6,324 nucleotides of DNA from a bacterium (GCA_021814895.1 JAKAHN010000043.1:1-6324); one strand, 5' to 3'. Shown: positions 1-4,895, numbered from the stretch's first letter. Notes: generated from the sequence alone by a model not told the origin. Made by a program: numbers and translations.

Positions 1-20
1 GGGAAAACTTTGTTGGATAG

Positions 21-39
21 GAGCGAGCTCCGCTCGCTC
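21..39. repeat. Short perfect hairpin palindrome
   Basis: The arms GAGCGAGC (21-28) and GCTCGCTC (32-39) pair perfectly around a TCC triloop. It follows an in-frame TAG at 18-20 that could end an upstream plus-strand gene (last codons E-N-F-V-G), so it may be that gene's terminator stem. The bases after it (TAATTATAT) are AT-rich but not a clean T-run. Short GC-rich palindromes of this kind may be dispersed repeats, which one window cannot show. Confidence 0.5.
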
Positions 40-46
40 TAATTAT

Positions 47-367
47 ATGCGGTCATTCATCCCCGCCGCAAGCGGACGGGGTATTCTGACCGCTTCCAAT
101 AAAAAGGTGATTATTTTATTTAGCGTTGGAGTAATTTTATTATTTTTCAAAAACTTTTTTTACGGCTTTCTGACTATTGGAACAATGCTTTATGGATTAA
201 TTTGGTTTGGACTTTTTATTATTTTTTTATCGACATTAATTGAAGGATCTTTTGAAAAAAATATTGGCAAAATTACACTCGGGATATTAATGCTTATAAT
301 AATATACCTGATGTTTAATTTTTCTATTTATATTTCTACTAGTCAAATTCCATTAAATTTTAAATAG
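47..367 (+). CDS. Small membrane protein, three predicted helices, unknown function
   Basis: This gene is not recognised as any named family. As read from ATG 47 it encodes 106 residues. The body is strongly hydrophobic: helix 1 about residues 21-34, helix 2 about 37-65 (with W53, F54, F57), then a short charged loop (E66, E70, K71, K75), and helix 3 about 76-96. The first 15-16 codons lie inside a GC-rich palindrome and read R-S-F-I-P-A-A-S-G-R-G, unlike the rest. The native start may therefore be GTG 107 (residue 21), or the element may have inserted at and replaced the original 5' end. The frame is also open to the left window edge, so a longer gene cannot be excluded. No Shine-Dalgarno site precedes either start. 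It converges on the dihydrofolate reductase gene. It is likely an inner-membrane protein if expressed, and its function is unknown. Confidence 0.55.
   Translation: MRSFIPAASGRGILTASNKKVIILFSVGVILLFFKNFFYGFLTIGTMLYGLIWFGLFIIFLSTLIEGSFEKNIGKITLGILMLIIIYLMFNFSIYISTSQIPLNFK
49..93. repeat. Compound inverted repeat overlapping the start of the first ORF
   Basis: The outer arms GCGGTCA (49-55) and TGACCGC (87-93) are perfect complements. Inside them, after a 5x5 internal loop, CCCCGCCG (61-68) pairs with CGG-A-CGGGG (73-81) with one bulged A around a CAAG loop. It is far more GC-rich than the AT-rich gene that follows. The layout resembles REP/MITE-like palindromic elements, but copy number in the genome cannot be seen here. 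It supplies roughly the first 15 codons of the ORF starting at 47. Confidence 0.6.
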
Positions 368-407
368 ATTCACAAACCGAAAAAACCTTTTGGGGGATAT
401 CTCTTCC

Positions 408-434
408 AGGCGCTATACTTGGCCTTTTATTTTT
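408..434 (+). terminator. Weak candidate terminator after the small membrane protein gene
   Basis: A short stem AGGC (408-411) / GCCT (422-425) is followed by TTTTATTTTT (425-434). It lies about 40 bases past the TAG stop at 365-367 and just before the end of the convergent gene. The T-rich tail is good, but four base pairs is a weak stem. Confidence 0.3.
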
Positions 435-440
435 AAATCA

Positions 441-932
441 CTAGACTATTTTGTACTCCGCAAAAATTGATTGGCCTCTTTTCTCAAAATTTAACAATTC
501 CATTTTTATATCTAACGTTTCTTTGAATAGGGGAATGCCTGAACCAAAAATCACCGGTTCAATTGTTAGATAAAGCGAATCAACAACTCCTGCTTTCATA
601 AACATCGTGTAAATTGTCGTCCCGCCACAAATCGCCACCTCTTTAAATCCCTCTTGTTCCAATTGCTTAATCAGCTCAGCTGGCGCTAAAGAGGTAGTCT
701 CAATACCAGTCACATTTATCGGCGTATTTGAGTAAACTATCGTTTTTCTGCCGGGCAAAGCTCTGCCTATGGTAGCGAATGTTTTTGCGCCCATTACAAT
801 GACGCCGGCGCGCTTGGTTATTTCGCTAAAATGTTTTTTATCCTCGGCGCTGGTCCAAGAGGTTGACGGCGCAATTGGATCTTTTGCAATAAAACCGTCT
901 GCTGATATTGCGGAAATGATGAAAATTTTCAT
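441..932 (-). CDS. folA: Dihydrofolate reductase (DHFR/RibD_C fold)
   Basis: This 163-residue protein probably reduces dihydrofolate to tetrahydrofolate with NADPH in the cytosol, recycling the folate oxidised by ThyA. It is about the usual DHFR length. Alignment by eye to E. coli DHFR places W26 and the acidic D31 at its W22 and D27, F35 at F31, and the run M47-G48-A49-K50-T51-F52 at the MGR.T segment. I55-G56-R57-A58-L59-P60-G61-R62 matches the IGRPLPGR loop, including the folate-binding Arg. G103-G104 is the NADPH-contacting Gly pair and L122-T123 matches the conserved YLT. The G130-S131-G132-I133-P134-L135-F136 pattern also occurs in RibD C-terminal-like reductases, so a related pterin or flavin-pathway reductase is the main alternative. 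The frame stays open upstream to 1235 across the deaminase gene, but homology begins exactly at ATG 930-932, which sits 7 nt after a TATAAT box. The divergent deaminase and the nearby dut and thyA support the folate/thymidylate role. Confidence 0.85.
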   Translation of the reverse strand: MKIFIISAISADGFIAKDPIAPSTSWTSAEDKKHFSEITKRAGVIVMGAKTFATIGRALPGRKTIVYSNTPINVTGIETTSLAPAELIKQLEQEGFKEVAICGGTTIYTMFMKAGVVDSLYLTIEPVIFGSGIPLFKETLDIKMELLNFEKRGQSIFAEYKIV

Positions 933-939
933 TGAGTGT

Positions 940-945
940 ATTATA
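940..945 (-). promoter_or_regulatory. -10 box for the dihydrofolate reductase gene
   Basis: A perfect TATAAT is read on the minus strand, with seven bases between it and the ATG ending at 932. A start point about 7 nt downstream falls at about 933, giving a leaderless or 1-nt-leader mRNA. No good -35 is seen; TTGTTT at 965-970 is 19 bp away. It overlaps the plus-strand -10 of the divergent gene. Confidence 0.6.
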
Positions 946-947
946 CT
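942..947 (+). promoter_or_regulatory. -10 box for the dCMP deaminase-dut operon
   Basis: TATACT (5 of 6 matches to TATAAT) lies nine bases before ATG 957, predicting a transcription start 2-3 nt before the codon. It shares four base pairs with the minus-strand TATAAT of the divergent gene, so one symmetric AT core appears to serve both directions. There is no convincing -35. Confidence 0.5.
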
Positions 948-956
948 ATCTTTGCT

Positions 957-1475
957 ATGAAAAAAAACAATGAACATAAACGACCTTCGTGGGATGAATA
1001 CTTTATGAATATCGCCGAATTGGTCGGCAGTAGGGCAACCTGCGATCGCGGGCGAAGTGGCTGCGTAATCGTCAAAGATAAAAGAATCTTGGCAACAGGT
1101 TATGTCGGGTCGCCGATAGGACTGCCTCATTGCGATGAAGTCGGGCATGAAATGCACAAGGTGATAAACGAGGACGGCACTGAATCGGAGCATTGCATTC
1201 GCACCGTTCATGCCGAAGCCAACGCCATCGCTCAAGCGGCCAGGGTTGGTGTATCTGTAGACGGCGCAACTTTATACAACCATATGGTCCCTTGTTACAA
1301 CTGCGCTTATCTGATTATCAACGCCGGCATAAAAAAAGTGGTGACTCTAAAAGATTATCATGTAAGTAAAAAAACAAAGGAAGTTTTTAAAGAGAGCGGA
1401 GTAAAGCTGGTCATACTCAATCCCGAGATTGAAAATTATAAAAAAGACAGGTTTAATAAAAAAGATGAAAATTAA
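957..1475 (+). CDS. comEB: dCMP deaminase (ComEB-type, zinc-dependent)
   Basis: This 172-residue cytosolic enzyme should deaminate dCMP to dUMP, feeding thymidylate synthase. It carries the cytidine/deoxycytidylate deaminase zinc site: H85-A86-E87 (E87 as proton shuttle) and P112-C113-Y114-N115-C116 (H85, C113 and C116 as zinc ligands). The substrate-side signature G48-Y49-V50-G51-S52-P53-I54-G55-L56-P57-H58-C59 matches the dCMP-specific branch (GYNG.P.G..HC). C80-I81-R82-T83 precedes the HAE motif as usual. ATG 957 is chosen because the conserved N-terminal segment (W12, Y15, F16, then S25-R26-A27-T28-C29) starts right after it, and because it lies 9 nt past the -10 box; an in-frame GTG at 936 lies upstream of that box. 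The symbol follows the B. subtilis family member; no competence role is implied. Well-studied dCMP deaminases are activated by dCTP and inhibited by dTTP, which the sequence alone cannot confirm. The gene forms an operon with the overlapping dut. Confidence 0.9.
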   Translation: MKKNNEHKRPSWDEYFMNIAELVGSRATCDRGRSGCVIVKDKRILATGYVGSPIGLPHCDEVGHEMHKVINEDGTESEHCIRTVHAEANAIAQAARVGVSVDGATLYNHMVPCYNCAYLIINAGIKKVVTLKDYHVSKKTKEVFKESGVKLVILNPEIENYKKDRFNKKDEN

Positions 1476-1887
1476 ATTTAAGAAATTGAATCCGAACGCC
1501 GTTGTGCCAAAAAACAATTACAAAGGCGATGCCGGGGTTGATTTGTTTACAATAGAACCATTTGAACTCAGTCCCGGTGAACGGCGTTCTGTGCCAATCG
1601 GACTGTCAATTGAAATCCCCGACGGCTACGTCGGACTTATTTGGGATAAAAGTGGCCTATCTCATAAATACGGCATAAAAACTTTCGGAGGAGTAATAGA
1701 TTCCGGCTATCGGGGAGAGATGCATGTCGGTATTATGAATCTTTCTGATAGATTTTTCAGTTTTGAAAAAGGCCATAAGGTCGCTCAGCTTTTAATCCAA
1801 CAAGTGGAAAAAATTGAATTTGAAGAAGTAGAAAAACTTTCCGAATCCGATAGGGGAGAGAACGGCTTTGGCTCAAGTGGAAAATAA
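1465..1887 (+). CDS. dut: Deoxyuridine 5'-triphosphate nucleotidohydrolase (dUTPase)
   Basis: This 140-residue trimeric-type dUTPase hydrolyses dUTP to dUMP and diphosphate, keeping uracil out of DNA and supplying dUMP to ThyA. All five family motifs are present in order: I, D22-A23-G24-V25-D26-L27; II, K62-S63-G64-L65; III, G76-V77-I78-D79-S80-G81-Y82-R83-G84-E85 (D79 catalytic, Y82 in the uracil pocket); IV, K102-G103-H104-K105-V106-A107-Q108; V, R130-G131-E132-N133-G134-F135-G136-S137-S138-G139. Motif II has K62 where many homologues have Arg (R-S-G), and motif V ends SSG rather than STG; both look conservative. The start at ATG 1465 is set by family length and by MKIKFKKL aligning with the usual N-terminal strand. 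It overlaps the last 11 bases of the deaminase gene in another frame, suggesting translational coupling. No clear Shine-Dalgarno site is present (ACAGG lies about 13 nt upstream). Confidence 0.95.
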   Translation: MKIKFKKLNPNAVVPKNNYKGDAGVDLFTIEPFELSPGERRSVPIGLSIEIPDGYVGLIWDKSGLSHKYGIKTFGGVIDSGYRGEMHVGIMNLSDRFFSFEKGHKVAQLLIQQVEKIEFEEVEKLSESDRGENGFGSSGK

Positions 1888-1905
1888 TGAAAATGTTATT
1901 TTGGG

Positions 1906-1933
1906 AAATCGCCCAGCAATTGTAGGGCGATTT
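1906..1933. terminator. Hairpin between convergent dut and thyA
   Basis: AAATCGCCC (1906-1914) and GGGCGATTT (1925-1933) form a perfect 9-bp stem around a 10-nt loop. It lies 18 nt after the dut stop and 3 nt from the thyA stop, so it can serve both transcripts. On the plus strand it ends in only four T residues; on the minus strand no T-run follows. It is best viewed as a bidirectional terminator or 3'-end stabiliser of modest strength. Confidence 0.6.
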
Positions 1934-1936
1934 TGA

Positions 1937-2785
1937 TTACACAGCCATCTTTGCTTTTATCGGCGGATGATGCTGGTAATTTTGAAGCTTCACGTATTTG
2001 AAAATATCGCTTGGCACTTTAAGTTTATTGATGTTGATATCCTCAAGAGTTTTTATTTCAGGATTAAGCCAAAGTTGGGGTAAGGGCATCGGTTCTCGTT
2101 TCAATTGTTCGGCCACAGCGTCAAAATGGTCGTGATAAATATGGACATCGCCTAAGGTTAAAATTAACTCATCGGGTATTAGGCCTGTCATTTGAGCGAC
2201 AATATGAAGCAATAAAGCGTATGAAGCGATGTTAAACGGCACACCAAGAAACATATCGCAACTTCTCTGAAACATATGGATAGAAAGTTTTCCATTTGCC
2301 ACATAAAATTGAAACATCATATGGCAGGGAGGTAGAGCCATCTCCTGGAGCTCTCCGGGATTCCAGGCGGTCACAATCAACCGGCGGTCATTCGGATCTT
2401 TTTTTATTCTTTCAATCACATCTTTCAACTGATCAACTTTCCCGCCGTCAGGCTTTCGCCAATCACGCCATTGAACGCCGTAAACCCGGCCGAGGTCGCC
2501 TTCAAATTTCGCTTTTGGTTTCCAATAATCGGCATTGGCGTTGGCTGTCCAAATCTTGCAACCTAAACGCTCCAAAATTTTATTATCGTTTGAACCGGAC
2601 ATAAACCACAACAATTCATCCGCTACCGCCCAAAAAGCCAACTCTTTAGTGGTCGTTGCCGGAAAACCATCCGCCATTTTAAAACGAAGCTGTTTAGTGA
2701 ACAAACCCCTCGTTTTACCGTTACGACCATCTCGGTCAATACCGGTTTCCATAATTTCTTTCAAAAGCGAATTGTAGTTTTTCAT
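1937..2785 (-). CDS. thyA: Thymidylate synthase
   Basis: This 282-residue ThyA converts dUMP and 5,10-methylene-tetrahydrofolate to dTMP and dihydrofolate in the cytosol as a dimer. Landmarks align closely with E. coli ThyA: R21 in the phosphate-binding N-terminal loop, D56-E57-L58-L59-W60-F61, the R134-R135 pair that reaches the partner subunit's phosphate, and the catalytic cysteine C154 in P152-P153-C154-H155. Q173-R174-S175-C176-D177 is followed by G181-V182-P183-F184-N185 with the dUMP-binding Asn, then D213-V214-H215-I216-Y217. The C-terminal K-A-K-M-A-V matches the mobile closing tail (KAPVAI in E. coli). It is slightly longer than the 264-residue E. coli enzyme, mainly in the region after W79 and near residues 240-260. 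No disrupted motif is seen, so it should be active. The start is fixed by homology and by the TATAAT 6 nt upstream. It is transcribed alone, convergent with dut, and depends on the DHFR gene for cofactor recycling. Confidence 0.97.
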   Translation of the reverse strand: MKNYNSLLKEIMETGIDRDGRNGKTRGLFTKQLRFKMADGFPATTTKELAFWAVADELLWFMSGSNDNKILERLGCKIWTANANADYWKPKAKFEGDLGRVYGVQWRDWRKPDGGKVDQLKDVIERIKKDPNDRRLIVTAWNPGELQEMALPPCHMMFQFYVANGKLSIHMFQRSCDMFLGVPFNIASYALLLHIVAQMTGLIPDELILTLGDVHIYHDHFDAVAEQLKREPMPLPQLWLNPEIKTLEDININKLKVPSDIFKYVKLQNYQHHPPIKAKMAV

Positions 2786-2791
2786 AATCTT

Positions 2792-2820
2792 ATTATATTT
2801 GAATAGGGAAGTTTTTGGAA
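2792..2820 (-). promoter_or_regulatory. thyA promoter predicting a leaderless mRNA
   Basis: TATAAT on the minus strand (2792-2797) lies six bases before the thyA ATG, so a start 7 nt downstream coincides with the A of ATG (2785). The 17-bp-spaced -35 position is TTCCAA (2815-2820), a poor match. There is no room for a Shine-Dalgarno site between the -10 box and the ATG. Confidence 0.6.
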
Positions 2821-2823
2821 TAG

Positions 2824-2854
2824 CAAAACGCCATTGCTTCGCAATGGTGTTTTG
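2824..2854 (-). terminator. Intrinsic terminator of nusA
   Basis: A 14-bp stem is formed by 2824-2837 and 2841-2854, with a single G-U wobble. Read on the minus strand it carries an A-rich 5' side, a GCGAAGC apex and a GTTTTG 3' side. It begins about 25 nt past the nusA TAA stop and ends just upstream of the thyA promoter, insulating thyA from nusA read-through. The T-run is short (four) and partly within the stem. Confidence 0.75.
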
Positions 2855-2878
2855 TGTTTTAAACTATTTTAATTATTT

Positions 2879-4132
2879 TTATTTTTTATCCTTTCCCTCT
2901 TTTTTTTCTTCTACTTTTTCTTCGGCTGATTCGCTCTCTTCCTTAATCTTAATCTTTTCAGTTTTTTCTTCAGAAGAAGTGCCATCAAAGACCTCAACTT
3001 CAGCATCATCAGACTCAGCAACTTTCTCGCCGGCCACAGAACGAATATCTATTTTCCAACCGGTAAGTTTGGCGGCTAAACGGACATTTTGTCCCCCTTT
3101 GCCGATAGCAAGCGACTGCTGGTCCTCAGAAACCATTACCACAGCCTTATGTTCAGCCTCATCCACAGTAACTTCCAAAGTTTTGGCCGGAGACAGAGAA
3201 TCGCCGATAAATTTTGCCACATCAGCCGACCACTCAATGATATCTATTTTCTCACCGCCCAACTCGCTCATAACCGTTGACACTCTGACCCCTCTTTGGC
3301 CGACAAGCGAACCTACCGGGTCAATATGCTCATCGTTTGAATGAACAGCCACCTTTGATCGCGAACCAGGTTCTCTGGCAATAGCCTTGATTTCAACAAT
3401 GCCGTTAGCCACTTCCGGCGCTTCAATTTTGAAAAGTTCATAAATAAACTTCGGATGAGAGCGAGATAGTTTCAAGAAAACTCCGCGAGGACTGTCTTCA
3501 ACTTTAAAAAGGTAAGCTCTGACTCTTTCGCCTTGGCGAAAACGCTCGCCAGGAATTTGCTCTTCAAAAGACAAAATACCGTTCGCTCGCCCCATATCGA
3601 CAAAAATATTACCTCGCTCAATCCTCTGCACTGTGCCGGAAACAATTTCACCTTCCCGTTCACCGTATTCTGCTATAACTGAATTTTTCTCGGCTTCGCG
3701 AATCTTTTGGATAATGACCTGCTTGGCAGTTTGAGCGGCAATTCGGCCAAAATCACCTTTATTTTCCAGAGAGAAAACGATCTCATCGTCCACAGCAGCG
3801 TCTTTTTTTATCTTCTTTGCGTCATCAATCAAAATATGATGCTCGGCATTATAAAAAATCCTGTCATCATCATCTGCCCGAAGAACTTCTTCGCCCTCCG
3901 GTCTGACAATTACTTTAGTATCATCAACGACAATTTTAACCTGATTAAATTCGGTCGCTCCGGTTCCGGGATCAAATTTAGCTCTGACAATTTGACCTTT
4001 TTTTCCGTACTCTTTTTTATATGCAGTAGCAAGAGCGGCTTCAATTGCTTCCATTACCTTGGCGCGAGGAATGCCACGCTCTTCTTCAAGTTGTTCCAAA
4101 ACTGAATTAATTACTTTCAAATCAAATAACAT
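2879..4132 (-). CDS. nusA: Transcription termination/antitermination factor NusA
   Basis: This 417-residue NusA binds RNA polymerase near the RNA exit channel and modulates pausing, termination and antitermination. Domains by eye are: N-terminal RNAP-binding domain about 1-155, including the conserved Q134-T135-A136-K137-Q138-V139-I140; S1 domain about 158-225 (from E159-R159/E160-G161-E162-I163 to L220-K221-L222-S223); KH1 about 228-310 with D271-P272-V273-G274 and V277-G278-Q279-R280-G281; KH2 about 315-370 with the binding loop I343-G344-K345-G346-G347-Q348-N349-V350-R351. After KH2 there are no E. coli-type acidic repeat domains; instead a Lys/Glu-rich low-complexity tail runs from 371 to 417. 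The N-terminal domain has about 20 extra residues compared with E. coli, around 72-98, including four consecutive Asp (87-90). The start M-L-F-D-L-K is the family's usual beginning. It is monocistronic here: none of the usual downstream partners (infB, rbfA, truB) follows it. The upstream promoter is near-ideal with an approximately 85-nt leader. Confidence 0.97.
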   Translation of the reverse strand: MLFDLKVINSVLEQLEEERGIPRAKVMEAIEAALATAYKKEYGKKGQIVRAKFDPGTGATEFNQVKIVVDDTKVIVRPEGEEVLRADDDDRIFYNAEHHILIDDAKKIKKDAAVDDEIVFSLENKGDFGRIAAQTAKQVIIQKIREAEKNSVIAEYGEREGEIVSGTVQRIERGNIFVDMGRANGILSFEEQIPGERFRQGERVRAYLFKVEDSPRGVFLKLSRSHPKFIYELFKIEAPEVANGIVEIKAIAREPGSRSKVAVHSNDEHIDPVGSLVGQRGVRVSTVMSELGGEKIDIIEWSADVAKFIGDSLSPAKTLEVTVDEAEHKAVVMVSEDQQSLAIGKGGQNVRLAAKLTGWKIDIRSVAGEKVAESDDAEVEVFDGTSSEEKTEKIKIKEESESAEEKVEEKKEGKDKK

Positions 4133-4223
4133 ATTGTTTTAAATTAATTTATAATATTTACAATCAAGTATATTTTTTATGCGTATTAACAATAAAAGCC
4201 CGCTTTTGGCGAACTTTGAGAGT

Positions 4224-4251
4224 ATTATATCACAACGAAAAAGTCTGTCAA
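4224..4251 (-). promoter_or_regulatory. nusA promoter, full consensus sigma70-type
   Basis: On the minus strand TTGACA (4246-4251) and TATAAT (4224-4229) both match the housekeeping consensus perfectly, with a 16-bp spacer. Transcription should begin near 4217, giving an approximately 85-nt AU-rich leader before the ATG at 4132. The leader contains a small A-run/T-run hairpin (4194-4207, AAAAG/CTTTT around CGGG) followed by ATT, which might act as a weak attenuator. No Shine-Dalgarno site precedes the ATG. Confidence 0.8.
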
Positions 4252-4315
4252 ATTAACCATGTCCGGACCCAGCAATTAAATTTAACAAGGCTATTTGAAA
4301 CAATGGTTAAATGAC
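4247..4315. repeat. Long-looped inverted repeat overlapping the nusA -35 box
   Basis: GTCA-aa-TTAACCAT (4247-4260) is complementary to ATGGTTAA-a-TGAC (4303-4315). The 42-base loop contains the 8-bp palindrome GTCCGGAC (4261-4268) and TTAAATTTAA (4276-4285). The left arm lies over the nusA -35 hexamer, and the right arm is 18 bp from the -35 of the divergent gene. It may be an operator pair for a looping regulator or merely AT-rich chance symmetry. Confidence 0.4.
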
Positions 4316-4332
4316 TATTAAGTTATTCATAC

Positions 4333-4360
4333 TTGACTGATTTATTTGATATGATATAAT
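4333..4360 (+). promoter_or_regulatory. Extended -10 promoter of the membrane-anchored protein gene
   Basis: TTGACT (4333-4338) and TATAAT (4355-4360) are separated by 16 bp, and TGA directly before the -10 supplies an extended -10 (TGnTATAAT). Transcription should start near 4367, giving a leader of about 28 nt with no Shine-Dalgarno site and a T-run just before ATG 4395. Confidence 0.8.
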
Positions 4361-4394
4361 TTTATTATTAGTAGTCGGCTTAAATATTTTTTTT

Positions 4395-4895
4395 ATGAAA
4401 AAACAAACTTCAATTTTTATAGGATTATTGGCTGTGGTTTTACTTGGCACAGTGGTTACAACAATACTCATAACTAACAATAGTCGATCTTATGAAAAAA
4501 AATCTGCGACAATAGCCCAAGCCGCGGCTATTGCCATAGTTTCTCCTGATATTTTAACAACCGATCTTGGTACCAAACAAATTATACGCTGGACAACTTC
4601 TAATTATCCTTGGCCAACAGTGAGTATAAACTTAATCAAAAAAACAAACGACAATCCGAGAACTTTTGAACTTGTCCGCGTCATATCTAAAAACGCAAAA
4701 AATGACGGAGAGGGGGTGTGGATACCATCTAAAGGTGACGTAGGTAAGGACATCTACATAGAAATCGGTTGTGTTGAGAGTGCAAATGCTTGTCAACCAG
4801 CTTACTCAAGTTCAGGAATAGCCGTAATTGATAGTGGTAAGTATGAAAATACCGCAGCCGTGTCTCAAGCTCTTGAAAGTGAAGAAAACAACTAA
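4395..4895 (+). CDS. Membrane-anchored extracytoplasmic protein with Kre9/KNH-like Ig domain
   Basis: This 166-residue protein has no recognised specific function. Residues 2-3 are Lys and 7-27 are a hydrophobic helix, giving an N-in signal anchor or signal peptide. No lipobox cysteine or clear AXA cleavage site is visible, although A41-Q42-A43-A44-A45 is a weak candidate. Residues about 46-146 resemble the Kre9/KNH-type beta-sandwich of bacterial surface proteins: I-V-S-P-D, then K61-Q62-I63-I64-R65-W66-T67-T68-S69 (the 'I.W.S' strand), V76-S77-I78-N79-L80, then D104-G105-E106-G107-V108-W109-I110-P111 (the 'dG...W.iP' turn) and D119-I120-Y121-I122-E123-I124. C126 and C133 could form a disulphide outside the membrane. 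The C-terminus is a short acidic tail (E157-N166 region). It has its own extended -10 promoter and its own terminator, so it is a single-gene unit inserted between two core genes. A role at the cell surface is inferred; a pilin-like role cannot be excluded, though no pilin cleavage motif is seen. Confidence 0.75.
   Translation: MKKQTSIFIGLLAVVLLGTVVTTILITNNSRSYEKKSATIAQAAAIAIVSPDILTTDLGTKQIIRWTTSNYPWPTVSINLIKKTNDNPRTFELVRVISKNAKNDGEGVWIPSKGDVGKDIYIEIGCVESANACQPAYSSSGIAVIDSGKYENTAAVSQALESEENN

Noticed and set aside
1..20. Possible C-terminal tail of an upstream plus-strand gene (codons for E-N-F-V-G, then TAG at 18-20).
   Set aside because: Only five codons are visible, and two other frames are also open at the edge, so it cannot be supported as a feature.
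933..1235. The minus-strand frame of the DHFR gene stays open for 101 more codons upstream, antisense to the deaminase gene, suggesting an N-terminal fusion domain.
   Set aside because: The extension has no domain-like pattern, covers the conserved deaminase gene, and DHFR homology starts exactly at the ATG ending at 932, just after a TATAAT box.
2296..2777. Two plus-strand frames opposite thyA.
   Set aside because: Both lie opposite highly conserved ThyA coding sequence and have no recognisable protein features.
441..2785. Phage-derived nucleotide metabolism cassette (deaminase, dUTPase, ThyA and DHFR co-occur in large phages).
   Set aside because: No phage structural, replication or integrase genes are present and the flanking genes are cellular core genes (nusA, rpsO); an ancient transfer cannot be ruled out but nothing in the window shows it.
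2799..3344. A 181-codon plus-strand frame opposite the 3' half of nusA.
   Set aside because: Ser/Phe-rich translation is typical of the antisense of a Lys/Glu-rich region; nusA on the other strand is certain, and no promoter or start signal fits.
3707..4105. A 132-codon plus-strand frame opposite the start of nusA.
   Set aside because: Antisense shadow of the conserved NusA N-terminal domain, with no family resemblance.
4133..4394. Searched the longest gene-free stretch for a tRNA, small RNA or hidden ORF.
   Set aside because: No cloverleaf, no CCA-type acceptor stem and no ORF of credible length; the stretch is explained by two divergent promoters, the nusA leader and an inverted repeat.
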